In this document: positions 25,400-37,500 of the stretch, in pieces | How the letters are laid out: each line of letters starts with the position of its first letter | Position numbering within the stretch: position 1 is the stretch's first letter | Source of the DNA: Marchantia polymorpha subsp. ruderalis | Taxonomy: Eukaryota > Streptophyta > Marchantiopsida > Marchantiales > Marchantiaceae | DNA: 64,000 nucleotides | Direction of reading: 5' to 3' | Assembly (NCBI GenBank): GCA_037833965.1 | Contig: AP031352.1 | Coordinates: forward strand, 10,148,501 to 10,212,500 | Notes under the pieces: model-generated | What the model saw: only the letters and a program-made list of their open reading frames with translations | The model's database searches: none | What the model was told of the DNA's origin: nothing | Translations under genes and position numbers: made by a program

Positions 25400-25713
25400 A
25401 CTTATTTGCAAATAAGTTGTGCGACAATAAAGGTTTGCTGATAAAACTGAGCTTTAGACAACGATAGAACTTGCAAATGTGTCTGAGTTTTAGACAACGA
25501 TAGAACTAGCAAATGTTTGCTGTATCTTCGAAAAGATACTCATTGATCACCAGCTTGCCTCTTTAGGGCAATCACCCGAGGCTTTAGACCAACGTCTCCT
25601 TCTCTCAACCGCAAAATCTATTTGTCCTTAAGAAGAATCGTCAGATATCCTCTTTAAACCGTTTTCATGGAGTCCAGATCTGTCTCAACCGCAAAATCAA
25701 CTGAATTTGAAAT
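25400..25713. repeat. Shared upstream flank of lipase loci (copy 1)
   Basis: Sequence such as 'gagctttagacaacgatag' and 'ggagtccagatctg' recurs at 34370-34640 and 47935-48160, always just upstream of a lipase exon 1. Here a stretch of about 95 bp is doubled (25610-25681 resembles 26874-26937) around the following TIR insertion. Confidence 0.75.
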
Positions 25714-26870
25714 CTCCGATGGCTCCGATCGGGTCGGGTTCGGGTCGGGTTTGACCTTCAACCCGAACCCGACCCGAAAAACCGGGTCGGATTCGGGTCG
25801 AACCCGAATCGATACCGGGGGATCTATGATCGTGAGCGGACGGCGAGGGAGAATCGGGAAATTGGAGGTTCGAGTATTTTCTTGACGAGGAGGAGATGCG
25901 AGAAATTATCGAGTCAGGACGAGCAGAATAGGTAGCGGAGCGCGGCCAGACTAGCTTCAGATTTTTTGACAAGGGCCAGATTGTCAACGATCTGAACTTT
26001 CAGCGGTTCATCGATTCGACTCCATGGACCACTATCTCGTACTCCAACTCGCCGTCATCTGGAGCCCCGAGCCTAGACACTGTGCGAGTGTCTAGGCTCG
26101 GGGCTCCAGAGTCAGGTACGTTCTATCGTGGTTCATCGTTCCGAACCGTATCCTGGCCTCCGGCCGAACTCTCCGTTGCGTTTCCTTTCGTCGCTCGAAA
26201 TTGGTCGAAGTTCACGAAGAGCGCCCGTCGAGATATTGCAACTGATCTCGTCTTACGTGCTCCCGAGGTGTTGTCTGATTCGCGTTGCAGTGGATTGCAG
26301 AAGCATTGTAGAGAAAATTTTCAAGACTCTCTGGAGATTGTGCAGTCGCATGAAGGTTGCCAACTACGAGAGAGACAGAGAGAGCGATCGAACCAATCTG
26401 GGTGACGCAGCTGCTTGCTTAATCGTTACTCGCACCGAAGGTGCCAATAAGCTCTGTCTTCGAGTTACAGCCGTAGCAGGGTAATGATTCACATTCCACC
26501 CTCTGACAATGATCGGATGCAAAAGCGCCCCCAGCCATAGTTCTTTGCCTGTCCGCTGTGCTGGTCATCGCACAACCAGGTATGGCATCCTCACGTGTAC
26601 CGCGCACTTCGGACTGAGAATGAGAATCGTCGCTCGCTCCAACGCTTAGCTCAAAAATCGTGAATCACCTGATCGCAGCCACTAAGTTCCTGGCTTTTTT
26701 TACAAGAAAGTCTATCCCGGATGAAACATCGTCTCGTTCCAACGGCTCCGCCCGCCCAGCTTAATTTTCGGGTTCCGGGTCGGGTACAGCCCTCTACCCG
26801 AACCCAGACCCAGACCCGATCCGACCCGAACTCGGGTTTTGGGGTTTTACCCGAACCCGATCGGAGCCTA
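25714..26870. mobile_element. About 1.16-kb insertion with TIRs and CGGGT arrays
   Basis: The terminal inverted repeats are GGCTCCGATCGGGT (25721-25734) and its exact complement at 26855-26868. Each is followed inwards by GGGTTCGGGT/ACCCGAACCC arrays. GAAAT lies on both sides (25709-25713, 26871-26875), and the flanking sequence is continuous in the paralogous flanks at about 34560 and 48075. The structure suggests a non-autonomous DNA transposon. No transposase is visible, and the superfamily is uncertain because the duplication is short and the outermost bases are asymmetric. An ORF at 26128-26484 is unassigned. Confidence 0.65.
26058..26110. repeat. Perfect 23-bp inverted repeat, 7-nt loop
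   Basis: The arms 26058-26080 and 26088-26110 are exact complements (core GAGCCTAGACAC) around TGTGCGA. It lies inside the TIR-bounded insertion and is GC-rich, so a stable hairpin is expected. Confidence 0.9.
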
Positions 26871-27300
26871 GAAATTTGTCCTCAAGAAGAATCGTCAGAT
26901 ATCCTCTTTGAACCGTTTTCATGGAGTCCAGATCTGGCCCAAGAAGTAAACGTTGCGGTTTGATAGCTACTAGCCGTAAACAAATATCTCTTTATCGTCC
27001 ATGGCGAGTTTGAGATGAATTGGTCCAAAATACGGCTGCATTGAAATTAGTAATCGTTGTGAAACAAAGATTACATTTCAAATATTTTGAACTAATGAAA
27101 ACTTGAAAAGGGTGGTTGTTCTTCCGGAGTGATTTCAGCTGCTTGTATTTCTGGATCCAGAATCGGTAAGCGGACGAGTTCCTTGTGTGAATTCAGCCAG
27201 AGTATACATCGGCAGTCACTCCTTGTCCTGCAGACAAATACCAAAGTACCAAAAAGTCAAAGGATAAATACCGCATATTCGAAGTACGCAACTTACGTTT
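26871..27300. repeat. Shared upstream flank of lipase loci, continued
   Basis: It matches about 34565-34990 and 48085-48500 ('gttttcatggagtccagatc', 'ggataaataccgcatattcg'). No gene of its own is seen. The right end leads directly into the RNA polymerase I pseudogene. Confidence 0.7.
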
Positions 27301-27310
27301 CTCACCGTTC

Positions 27311-28396
27311 TCGCCCACGCCTTTCCATTCCGTATGACGATGCTCTTGTAATCAATGGCTGCGAAGGTAACTCCTGAAACGAAGTTATAGTGCTATTCGA
27401 TGATCAATCATCTGACGCTTTTGTAGATAGAATTTTATTTTTATGGTAGGAACAATGCGGGTGCTTGTTGTTTATAAGAAACAGGATACGTCAGGTTTCT
27501 GAGCGGCTCAACTTTTCTCAGGTTGTCGTTTTGAAAGGGAAGGTTATAAATGCTACTCCATTTCAAAAGTGCGCTGCCGACTCGAAGAGCAGCCATAAAA
27601 ACAAGGATGAGTCTCTTGTCGACAAGTATGGATGCAGTTGAAGGAATACGGTTTCAATTAGCATGGCACAGAAGTCATGTATAGTGGTGTCTTGGGAACA
27701 AAACTTACGTGTGAAATTTACATCGGCTGTGTGTACTATCAAAGACTTCGTCATATGGTTGGAGACAAGTATCAGGTGCGCGAAGCTTTGCTTAAATCAT
27801 ATGGCCTTTATCTCAAGAACTTCGTGCAATTTGGAATATTACTTCTGGACTTCTTGCGAAACTGAGTCATGTTGTTTAGTTCATCATGGGATCTTACAAT
27901 GGAGAGATCTATGTTCTGTGTCATGCTTGGTTTTGTCTGTTTCCGTCCCAAATGCATAACCAAATGCCTGTTCACCCCGTAATTTTGTCCTTAGGTGAGA
28001 TCCAATGGCGCTGTGAATCCTGTGACACGACAGCCTGTTAAAGGGCGAAAGTTTGGTGGTGGTATTCCTTTCGGAGAGATGGAGAGAGATTCGTTACTTG
28101 CTCATGGTGCAGCGTACTTGTTGCATGATAGGCTACATACTTACTCAGACTATCATACTGCGGACATCTGTCTTCGATGTGACAGTCTGTTGTCTACTAC
28201 ACCTGCAATTCAGCAAAAGAGCAGTGCAGCTTTTGCTATGGGATTAGGGTCAAGTAAAGAGAGCAAAGTCATCTGTAGAGTGTGCAATTAAAGTCGGGAT
28301 ATTGAGCTTGTGACCATGCCTTACGTTTTCATATATCTTGCCTCAGAGTTGGCAGCCATGAACATCAAATTAACACTTACAATAGGCAATGGCTGA
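27311..28396 (+). pseudogene. NRPA2: RNA polymerase I second-largest subunit, 3' exons, decayed (copy 1)
   Basis: Three exon remnants can be read. 27311-27366 encodes HAFPFRMT, with a donor at 27367. 27522-27775 encodes INATPFQK, then [19 protein letters not shown] and [14 protein letters not shown]. 27995-28396 encodes VRSNGAVNPVTRQPVKGRK, GEMERDSLLAHGA, LHDRLHT and the C-terminal CxxC..CxxC zinc site. These match the conserved end of the Pol I subunit that helps form the active centre and clamp. Damage: residues lost in HAFPFRMT(IGM)LL with a TAA, a TAG where GFNYHG is expected, and a TAA after CRVCN (28289-28291). It is clearly not functional. Confidence 0.85.
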
Positions 28397-30430
28397 TATA
28401 TGAAAGTAAATCTATTTTTCAGCTTTACATCCTCCCCATTTGTACATTTGACGAATTTGAACGAAATGCACTCTGTCGAGCCGAGCGGATGCTTTGAGTT
28501 TACCACGCTCCACGTGCACACCTTCCAGAAATTCTAAGGAGCTTGATACATGTATCACAAGAGACGAACAGTGAAGGTCCGTCCAATTTTTCGGAGAACT
28601 TTCGGCGAAACTCAATTCTGGTTGAAAAGTTTGCATTTATGATCAGAATTGAATCAGCAAGAGAAATATTTTTCTTCACAACAGTAAAGACATTCATAAA
28701 TTCTTGTTAATGGATGTAATTTAATTTCTGCCAAGCGAAGATTAAACTTTTAAAATTAATTCCAGCTGGGACAGAAGAAGTCCAAATGAATCGAAAGATA
28801 TGGTACTCGAGCCAGTACTTCTTCCTTGAAAGCTTGAAAAAATGTTCAAAGACAAATGTGAGAAGATTCAGATTTCATGGTTAGATCCACATGCTACTTT
28901 AGCTAGGAAACTCAAAATTATTCCCGCCGAGCATCTACACCAGAAGTAGCAGCCTTGAAATCTGAAGTCCAAAATTTTGGATGCAGAACACTAATTGAAG
29001 AGTTTTCCTCTGGTTACCAGTTCTCCCATTCTCGAACGAGGTAGAAACCAAGAGCCTTGGTCTTGTAGTGAGGACCCTGCTCATTCACAATCCAGTTGGA
29101 AAATGGCTCATCATAGCGATGAGGAGTATTTTTGTATATAACCCACCACATGAATTTGTTGTCTCTCCACGCAAAGCTGCAAATCAGCTGCCTGTCTGCA
29201 AAGTCAACATCCGGCAGATACATTTGAAAGCTCGTAGATTCCAAACGCTTCAAGAACACTGCTCTGTACTCAAGAGTCGAGCGACCGTATTGATAACATT
29301 GCAATACAGCCTCACTGGGTCACTCTCCATTTTGTTTATCACCCGTGTTGAAACCTAACAACTTCCAGCTAAGTACAAGCATGCAAAAGAAACCTACTTC
29401 CTAATTATAGTCAAGTTTTAACTACTTCCGGACGTTCTGTGTCCTAATCTACAGGAAGGTGTTTATGTCCGTAGACTCTGAAACCTTCAGAAGCCTTTCA
29501 GCACAATGAAGTAGTACCATACATCCTCGTCTTGCTGATCGAAATTAATTGGCTACGTCAATCTTCAATAGATCAGTCTTCAAAAAGTTTCCTGATTTCT
29601 TTTAAATGCCACGAAAATGGGAATCACAGTTGAAGCACCATGAAATCCCAACAACAAATTATGCTATAATCTTAGTTCTAGATAAATTGAGAATTGAGAT
29701 AAAATGTAATGCTGATGGAAAGTCTGATACTTAATCTACTTCAAATATAGAGATGTTGAAGTTATTAAATTTGATGATGGGAACTCAAGATTCACATTAA
29801 AATGGATGCACATTTCAAATTCTTATAGATTAAGCTTCTAACAAGAATTTATATCATCTCTGATCAGTAGTAGATGTTTATGAACTTCGAGATAATTATC
29901 AAAAAGTGACACTGTGATATTCTTTGTATACCAGTAATACAATTTTGAAGTGTAGATTTTATTTATAGCAGAAATAGAAAATCAAAAGAATATTTGGTTC
30001 CAAAGCAAGAATCTAAATAATTCAAGGTTCGTTTTGTTCCTCTTGACTTGCAACATCCACAGCTGTATGCAAACCAAAGAGAATGGAGGATTGGACAAAT
30101 AATTTGGCTTACACTCCTCGCATGAATCAAAGCCTTGCTTTAATCCATGCAAAATGTTTCATAACCTGAATACAAGTCTTCTTCTTGAACTTGTTACTCT
30201 TTCAAAGGGAGGCCGTATCGAAGTCAATTGCTGTAGATATTAAGAAGTTTCTTAGTAATTTGAAGTTTGTGACAGAATTATATATACCAAGTTTAAATGT
30301 TTTGATCTGACGTCCTATAAATTGAAATCTTCAGATCTATATGATAAACATCAAGGTGCAATAGAGCAACAGATCAATGCTTGCCAAACGTCAAATAGAA
30401 ATAAATCATCAACATTAATGATAGAGACCA
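28397..30430. other. Spacer after NRPA2 copy 1; one unassigned ORF
   Basis: 28397-28700 still matches 51010-51330, the flank of the second NRPA2 copy. A minus-strand frame at 29014-29304 (96 codons, rich in Trp and Tyr, with YDEPFSNWIVNEQG) looks protein-like but I cannot identify it. The remainder is AT-rich with no gene seen. Confidence 0.45.
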
Positions 30431-31500
30431 TGTTTTGGAAATTGGATACTGGATACGGGATAAATAGTGTGTTTTGACAAGACCATTATACTCTGCACTT
30501 GAACTGCTTTCTCGCTCCACCATGTTCTGATAAGGACAAACCCCAGATTTCTTACATATCCGTGAAGATCCTTGGTAGTACCGGTCCATTAGGAGCCAGT
30601 GATGTGAGAAAGCTGAGTAGAATCTCCACAGACTGAATACAATTTAATTTATTTTTCCACAAAATCACGCAATGGACCTCATCATTTCGTATTTTTACTT
30701 GCACCACTAACCACGTGACCTGATGCTTAAGGGCAGATGTCCCTGTAGCCAGTATCTACCATCCGTTCAGAGGAGTGCATAAAGTGAAAACTGACTTGGA
30801 TTGTGTCAATGGGTATCTGATTCAAAATAATTTTTATAATGTGTTTTCAGCTATCATCTGGAGTAGTGGACACTCATGTTCTGCTGGTTAGGACCAACCG
30901 GTACTTTGGCCTTGCAAACTCGAAATCAAATATCGTACCGAATCCGACCTTTCAGAAGAATTCGGTTCAAGCAATTTGGTGCATTACGTTTCTGCATATA
31001 TGTGAACATCAGGTAACTGTAGATATGCATTATTTACCAAGCAAACCACATTTTGTAAAAAATTTTGCCTTCAGAATCTCGGATTGAATTACGGAGGTCA
31101 TCGTTTATTCAATTTTGAAGTTTGTACAGTTAATTGTCATAAAAACTTCTTATATTTGTCCAGCGGAGTCAACATAATTTTTTACTCTGTAAGGACGGAA
31201 GATATTGTTATATATATATACATGAGTTTGCGCTCCCATAGAATTCAATTTCTATTACATACTGCCTCTCAAGCTGATTGTCAAATCATCATGCTATCTC
31301 CAACCTTTCCCAAGGATCTTCACGGATATGTAAGAAATCTGGGTCATGTGTTTGCATATAGCTTTTGATGTGGGATGAAGTGAGTTCACCATATGCACTT
31401 TGAATACTCTTCTGCTAGAGAATTTGAAACATAACTCCATCTTCGGCTGGAAATAGTTGCTTCTCACCAACATACTTTGTGAGAATTTCGACAATGCGGC
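30430..31500. repeat. Duplicated spacer block
   Basis: 30440-30830 matches 52150-52540 (shared 'ctccaccatgttctgataag'). 30940-31470 matches 37020-37490 (shared 'attgaattacggaggtcatc'). A similar small ORF is read in both members of the second pair (31084-31368, 37170-37442) but without a known homologue. These are parts of the large duplicated unit. Confidence 0.7.
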
Positions 31501-31699
31501 TGCCATGTCGCAATAATGAAACTGCACAGAAACTGTTCTTGTGTTGCTAAGCTTCTGTATATCTTCTAGGAGTATTGACCCGCTGACCTTGGGGCGAGAA
31601 GATGAATCTAACTCCTTTCCAACACAGCGAAGATGCTTGACAATATTTTCATTATCGACTTTGGCGACTACAGAATGTAACTAGTTAACCATACAAATG

Positions 31700-32330
31700 A
31701 AGACCACAAAAAACTCGACTTCTACAAAATTGCGAATGGATGGAGGGAACCTTTGAGATATGATGCTTTTTAAAGGTTAGGTTGAGTGGTTAATTCCGTA
31801 ATTCAATCCGAGATTTCAAGGTCTCTTTCACCACGGTGTTCTAACCAACTTAGTTTTAGTTTCATTAAATCTCTGCTTATTCAGAGAATTACATCATACT
31901 GTATTTCAAGGTCTGTTCATGTCGGAGTTACCTCAAGTTAAGTTTGAACTTCATCAATGCTCTATCTCTTCAAGCGAATTTTTTCACAGGTTCTGAATGG
32001 ATAGACCCTCCAAGGTGAAATGGTACATAACACGTAAGAGTTGATTCTACGTAAAGTACTGAGTAAATTGTAGCTATCTCCGCATGAATATCATATGGTC
32101 AACAGCTGTTGAGATATCTATACCTTTTTATACTACTGGGACTAATCGTACGATTGAAGGTATAAACCTCTCCAACAACAGCGGCTGATTGATATTTCTA
32201 TTCTTACTAACTACTACTAATGGGACTATCGATTGAAAAGTTTCATCATCAGTAGTAGGGTTCTTGATATCCGTATTAGTCTTAGATCCGTATTGGTCTT
32301 GAAGAAGTCAGTCCATGCTTCGCTCCAAAA
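31700..32330. repeat. Shared downstream flank of lipase loci
   Basis: Sequence such as 'gggactaatcgtacgattga' recurs at about 39429-39450 and 57535-57555, each time a few hundred bases beyond a lipase 3' end. It includes one or two units of the minisatellite family at about 31800-31985. Confidence 0.75.
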
Positions 32331-32500
32331 GTATCAAATCCATGTGATATCTCGATCTAGCCCTGCCTGCCTTCCTTCCTTCCAATCCGATTCCACAAAC
32401 GAATCGATCGACAGAAGGATATCGATAAACCGAAACATCCCACGAGCCCATTTTTCTAAATCAATTGTAAACACCAAACGAAGAAGGGATGGTCCGTCAC

Positions 32501-34265
32501 CCGAGATGGCGAACGCAGACGAGAAGCCGGGCCGGTCAATGGAATGGCATCTAGATGAAACTCCCTGGGTCACCAAGGATCAGTATTAGCTCCCGATCTT
32601 TCACAACTTCACCAAATTCATTTTATGGCCGCTGATGTGGATACTCGATTTCACGTCAAGTCAAGCATGCTGCTGATGCCATACTCACCTCGGAAAGTTG
32701 AACGCACCGAGCCTGCGGTCGTGCCATTCGTCGCTCGTGCCTAAGGCCTGTAATCACAATACAGCGGCTGTCATCGTCGATTCTCGATTGCAACCCGAAG
32801 TCGCGACTATGAAGTCTGACATAATGAAGCAAAAATGGAGAAGGCGGTCGGAAGCCTCACCTAGGGAAATAGAATAGGATCCCAGGCTTGCAGGAACTCT
32901 GAAGTAGTCTTCCCTCGATAGAAGGTGGGAGCTATCAGAGGCAGAGTTTTAATGAGACTGGCGACGCCCGCGTTCGTGGCTGCGGCTGCCCCGATTGCAG
33001 CGCTCTGCATACATCCATCCAAGCATCCAACCAGTCACGGCAAATAAGCTTGAGTTCGAAGCCCGAATGTGGATCTTACCTGAAGGGAGGAGGAAATCAC
33101 GTCAAGGTGACATTCACGCACCAGAGAGACGCCGACGTAATGCAACCTGTAATGCACTGTGGATCCCTCTCCGTAATTCCCCGCACCTGGTGGCGAGTTC
33201 ATAGAATCTGAAGTTGTGGGAGGAAAGTAGGAAGGTGGCGGCATGGATCCTCCTCCGTATGGCTCCGTTCCAGCAGGACTCGGGGCTCCATATCCGCCAG
33301 CGGCAGGACGACTGTAGAAGGACGTGGGAGATGGACATCCTCCTCCTATTGCACCGGCACTTGGTGGTGAGTTCATAGAACCGGCGGGACTGGATCCTCC
33401 AAAACCAGCGGCTGCCGTGGGAAAGTAGGAGGATGGAGCTGAGTTCGATACTCCATATGTGCTTGCGTCTCTCGGGGAGAACGCATAAGGAGTAGGAGCT
33501 CCATATCCACCAGGCGAAGAGTAGGACGACGATGGCGAATGTGCTCCTCCGTATGTGTCTTCACTTGAAGGTGACGATGAGGTAGAAAGACTCGGACCTC
33601 CATATCCACCAGGTGGAGAGTAGGAAGACGATGGCGGAGTTGGTCCTCTATGTGAGCGTTCACCTGGAGGCGAGAAAGACGAAGGACGAGGAGTTAGGAG
33701 ATGGTGGACTTTCTGACCTGCTGCTAGGACTTGTGTACAGGGGTACAGCCTCAGGAGCTGGCCGTGGTTTCTTGAACCCAGTGAAGGGCCCCTTGTGTTT
33801 GTGCCTACATTGGAGCTTCGACTCCAGCCATTTCCACCTTGTCCTTCTTACTTCTCGCATCCAGGTGAAGGCACACATAGAGGACCATCTGATTATCGGG
33901 TTATACCTCAGGCTGCCTTGACAACTTTGTGTGGGAATGGCTGGAGGTGAAGCTCCAACGTAGGCACAAACACAAGAGGCCCTTCCCTGGATTCAAGAAA
34001 CCAGCCATTCCCACACAGAGTTGTCGAGGCTGCCCCGAGTTATAACCCGATAACCAGATGATATTCTATGTGTGTCTTCACCTGGATGCGAGAAGTAAGA
34101 GTAATTGGAGATGTTGGACTTTCTGACCTGCTGCTAGGACTTGTGTGCGGGGGTACAGCCTCAGGAGCTGGCCGTGGTTTCGATGCCCTGGCTGACAACA
34201 ATCAGAGTAGCAATTAAAGTAGCTAGTGACAGCCATGATGATAAGGGCCCAATTCTCGACCCCAT
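32501..34265 (-). pseudogene. Lipase-family pseudogene X3, internally deleted
   Basis: Exon 1 (ATG ending at 34265) runs directly into exon-2 sequence, and a palindromic rearrangement lies at 33891-34065. The Pro-rich exon-2 region (about 33170-33880) is joined straight to the HYVGVSL end of exon 3, so the lipase core of exon 2, intron 2 and most of exon 3 are lost. Exon 4 is at 32861-33004 but ends in TAG. Exon 5 follows at about 32686-32747, and exon 6 (32501-32564) has lost one base. Exons 7 and 8, carrying the catalytic Asp and His, are deleted. It preserves the empty target of E2: CAGTA once, at 32581-32585. Confidence 0.85.
33891..34065. repeat. Imperfect palindrome, about 55-bp arms
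   Basis: 33891-33945 and 34010-34065 are near reverse complements (shared core TGTGGGAATGGCTGG/CCAGCCATTCCCACA). The spacer of about 64 bp also comes from lipase exon 2. It is an inverted duplication inside pseudogene X3. Confidence 0.8.
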
Positions 34266-34309
34266 TGTCCTCAGTTTGCTGAGGACACACTAACTTTGAT
34301 ACACTGGAT

Positions 34310-35340
34310 GTTGCTGATCTTGACACACTGTTGAATTTGACACACAACTGATTTACAATAAAGGTCTGCTGATAAAACTGAGCTTTAGACAACTATGGAA
34401 CTTGCAAATGTATCTGAGCTTTAGACAACGATAGAACTTGCAGATGTATGCTGTATCTTCGAAAAGATACTGAATGATCACCACCTTGCCTCTTTATAGC
34501 TGTCACCCGAGGCTTCAGACCAACGTCTCCTTCTCTCAACCGCAAAATCAACTGAATTTGAATTTTGTCCTCAAGAAGAATAGTCAGATATCTTCTTTGA
34601 ACCGTTTTCATGGAGTCCAGATCTGGCCCAAGAAGTATACGTTGCGGTTTGACAGTTACTAGCCGTAAACAAATGTCTCTTCATCCTCCATGGCGAGTTT
34701 TAGATGAATTGGTTCAAATTACGGCTGCATTGGAATTACTAATCGTTCTGAAACAAAGATTACATCTCATGTATTTTGAACAAATGAAAACTTGAAATGG
34801 GTGGTTGTTCTTCCAGAGTGAATTCAGCTGCTGGTATTTCATGGATCCAAAATCGCATGAGGTACTTTTGTGAATATAGCCAGAGTATACATTGGCAGGC
34901 ACTTCTTGTCCTGCAGACAAATCCAAGTCAAAGGATAAATACCGCATATTCGAAGTACGCAACTTACGTTTCTCACCGTTCTCGCAATGCCGTTGCACAA
35001 CAGATGAGTCGTGACAATGCTTAAATAACGGATTGACAAATTGACTGGAGACATTGCCATGACATTCTTCTGCTCGGCTAAAAATTCCCAGCTTGAGCTA
35101 GCGGGAATATACTTGCAATAACGAAAAGTTGCATGCAGTGCCCGTTGCAAGTTAATGTGTTTCCTTCGTAAGAGTTATTTGTTGCGAAACCGATGTCCCA
35201 TTTCTCTTTCTACCGCTATGACTCGGATGGTCACCTTGCAAATGCGAACACAAACCTGTCAACGCGCATCACAATATCTGAATATTTAATTCGCTTTGAA
35301 TCTCGCTACCATGGAATTGGAGTTTACAACCTCCTGAAAT
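34310..35340. repeat. Shared upstream flank of lipase loci (copy 2)
   Basis: Closely matches 47890-48840, including 'ccgctatgactcggatggtc' near the end. No coding sequence is recognised, so I read it as promoter-side spacer duplicated with the lipase. Confidence 0.75.
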
Positions 35341-36710
35341 TCCGCACATGAGATTTCTCTGGAACTGAAGTTTGGAGTCGTCTGGATCCTTGCAAAGGAG
35401 TCACAAGTTAAAGCTGCGCGAAGACTGTAACCTGGGAAGACCATGTGGACTTAAATGCAAGTTGCTGGCTATTCATACTTAACGATATTTGATGAAATGA
35501 GCGGATTTGGACGTGCTACTCCTCAGTTGTGAGGAGTGTCAGCAAACCCATTTGGCCAATCCTGCATTATCTTCGGTTTGCATTTAAGGTTTGCATACAG
35601 CTGTGGATGTTGCAAGTCAAGAGGAACGAATCGAACCTTGAAGTATTTACATTGTTACTGTGGAGCCCGGTATTCTTTTGAATTTTAATATATGCTCTAA
35701 ATAAAGTCTACATTTCAAAATGTTTTAACTGATAGACGAAGAATATCACAGTGTCACTTTTTGATATCAAGTTACGTTGAGACTAGTAGCTGTCAAACAG
35801 ACGTAAACGTATGTCTTTTTGTACTCGATGGCGAGCCATAGGTGAACTGATCACATACATGGCTGCATTGGAACTACTTATCCTGCTAAAACAAAGATTC
35901 CATTTAAATGTTTTGAACTGAGAAGAAAATGAAGTAGATGATTGTACTTCCAAAGCGAAATCAGCTGTACATTCAGTTGCTGGTATCTCCTGGTTCGAAT
36001 ATTGTTATTTGATCTCAAAGTTGATGGAGTTTGAAGTGAAGCGTAGCCAAAGGCTTTTGAAGATATTGCACAATCATACAACATTTTCAACTGGAGTAAA
36101 ATGATCTTTAAATAAATTACCACTAATAATTTTCTTTGGAATCCTGATCCAAACTCTTGTTGCGGATAGACCATAAAATTAAGTCTTCATTTTTGTTGAA
36201 GAAACAGAAATAAGCATCTTCAGTTTTCATAAAATAAAGTCTCCAGTTTTTTTTTGGCTTTTTGTGCGTTGTTTATTTTTTTAGTTATTCATGAGTGGAT
36301 AAATCCATTTCTCCCTTACATAATAAAATATATATATGAGGCTTCGCTTGAGTTACGTCTTGTCATTGACATCACACTCGAACTTACTTGAGACAGTAGG
36401 AAATAATTATATCTTGTCAATGAGATCATACTCAGACTTGAGACGGTAGGAAATGGTTGCTCTTGTCAAAACAATCACTGTCATCCTCGTCACTTCGAAC
36501 ACGCGTTGATAATTTCATTAATCAATTTGGGCCAACACTTGAACTCTCATATAATTTTGGGGAAGGGCTTATGCTTCAACGCTCACTTCCCTTGGACTCA
36601 TTTGTCTCCCGGCAAATCTCCAACGGTTACTTAATCCAACCACAACCAAGGGAAAATCTCCATCGGTTACTTATTCCAACCACAACCAACTTCACGTTTG
36701 TGCTAGGACG
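35341..36710. other. Spacer, no gene recognised
   Basis: Balanced to AT-rich DNA. 35760-35990 resembles 49640-49880. An ORF at 36457-36714 matches nothing I know. Confidence 0.45.
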
Positions 36711-37010
36711 ATGAGTTTGTCAGTTTTATTGCTTCCCCTTCTGGGACTTCTAGCCGCTGTAGAACAGGACGGCGTGCCGCTTCCTGCACATAGAGCAACG
36801 GTGGAAAAGATGGGCAAAATCATTTCGGAGAGCATCGCGATGGTCGTGCTTCCAACTTTGTGCATGTCAATCCCGAGAAACGTACTTAGAACCCGTCCGC
36901 AGTTCCTGATCAGCATGATGATAGTCATTCGATCCCCGGTGGAACCAATATCATCACATGATATTGGTTGCACCGGGGATGGAATTACTCTCATCCTGCT
37001 TAAATCATGA
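36711..37010 (+). other. Unassigned 99-codon ORF with hydrophobic start
   Basis: The frame begins with a hydrophobic, signal-like stretch (LSVLLLPLLGLLAA). I know no relative and see no second copy. Its end is built on the inverted repeat at 36932-36980, which argues against a real protein. Confidence 0.2.
36932..36980. repeat. 21-bp inverted repeat, 7-nt loop
   Basis: Arms 36932-36952 and 36960-36980 pair at 20 of 21 positions (ATCCCCGGTG on the outside, AACCAATATC on the inside). Confidence 0.85.
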
Positions 37011-37500
37011 GTATATTTCAGTTCCAAATCCGACCTTTCAGAAGCATTCGGTCCGAGCCATTTGGTGCATTTCGGTTTTGCATACATGTGAACATCATGT
37101 AACTGTAGACATCTATAATTAACCAAACAGACCACATTTTGTAGAAAAAATTGCTTTCATAATCTCGGATTGAATTACGGAGGTCATCATTTATTCAATT
37201 TTGAAGTTTATACAGTTATCTGTTATAAAAAGTTCTTGTATTTGTCCAGCGGAGTTTCCAGATTATCTTCTACTTTGGAAGGATGGAAGATATGGTTATA
37301 TATATACATGAGTGTGCGCTCCCATAAAATTCAATTCCTATTACATACTGCCTCTAATGTTGATTGTCAAATCATACTATCTCAAACGTTTACAATAGAC
37401 AATCAGGTCATGTGTTTGTATATGGCTTTTGATGTGGGATGAGGTGAGTTCACCTTATGCACTTTGAACACTCTTCTGCTAGAGACTATGAAACTATAAA

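Noticed and set aside
25733-25815. Telomere-like or satellite array (CGGGTT repeats)
   Set aside because: It is not the plant telomere repeat. It is inverted and short, and is better explained as subterminal repeats of the TIR insertion.
32233-32589. 118-codon plus-strand ORF
   Set aside because: It is antisense to lipase exon 6 and its intron in X3, and has no conservation as a frame in X1 or X2.
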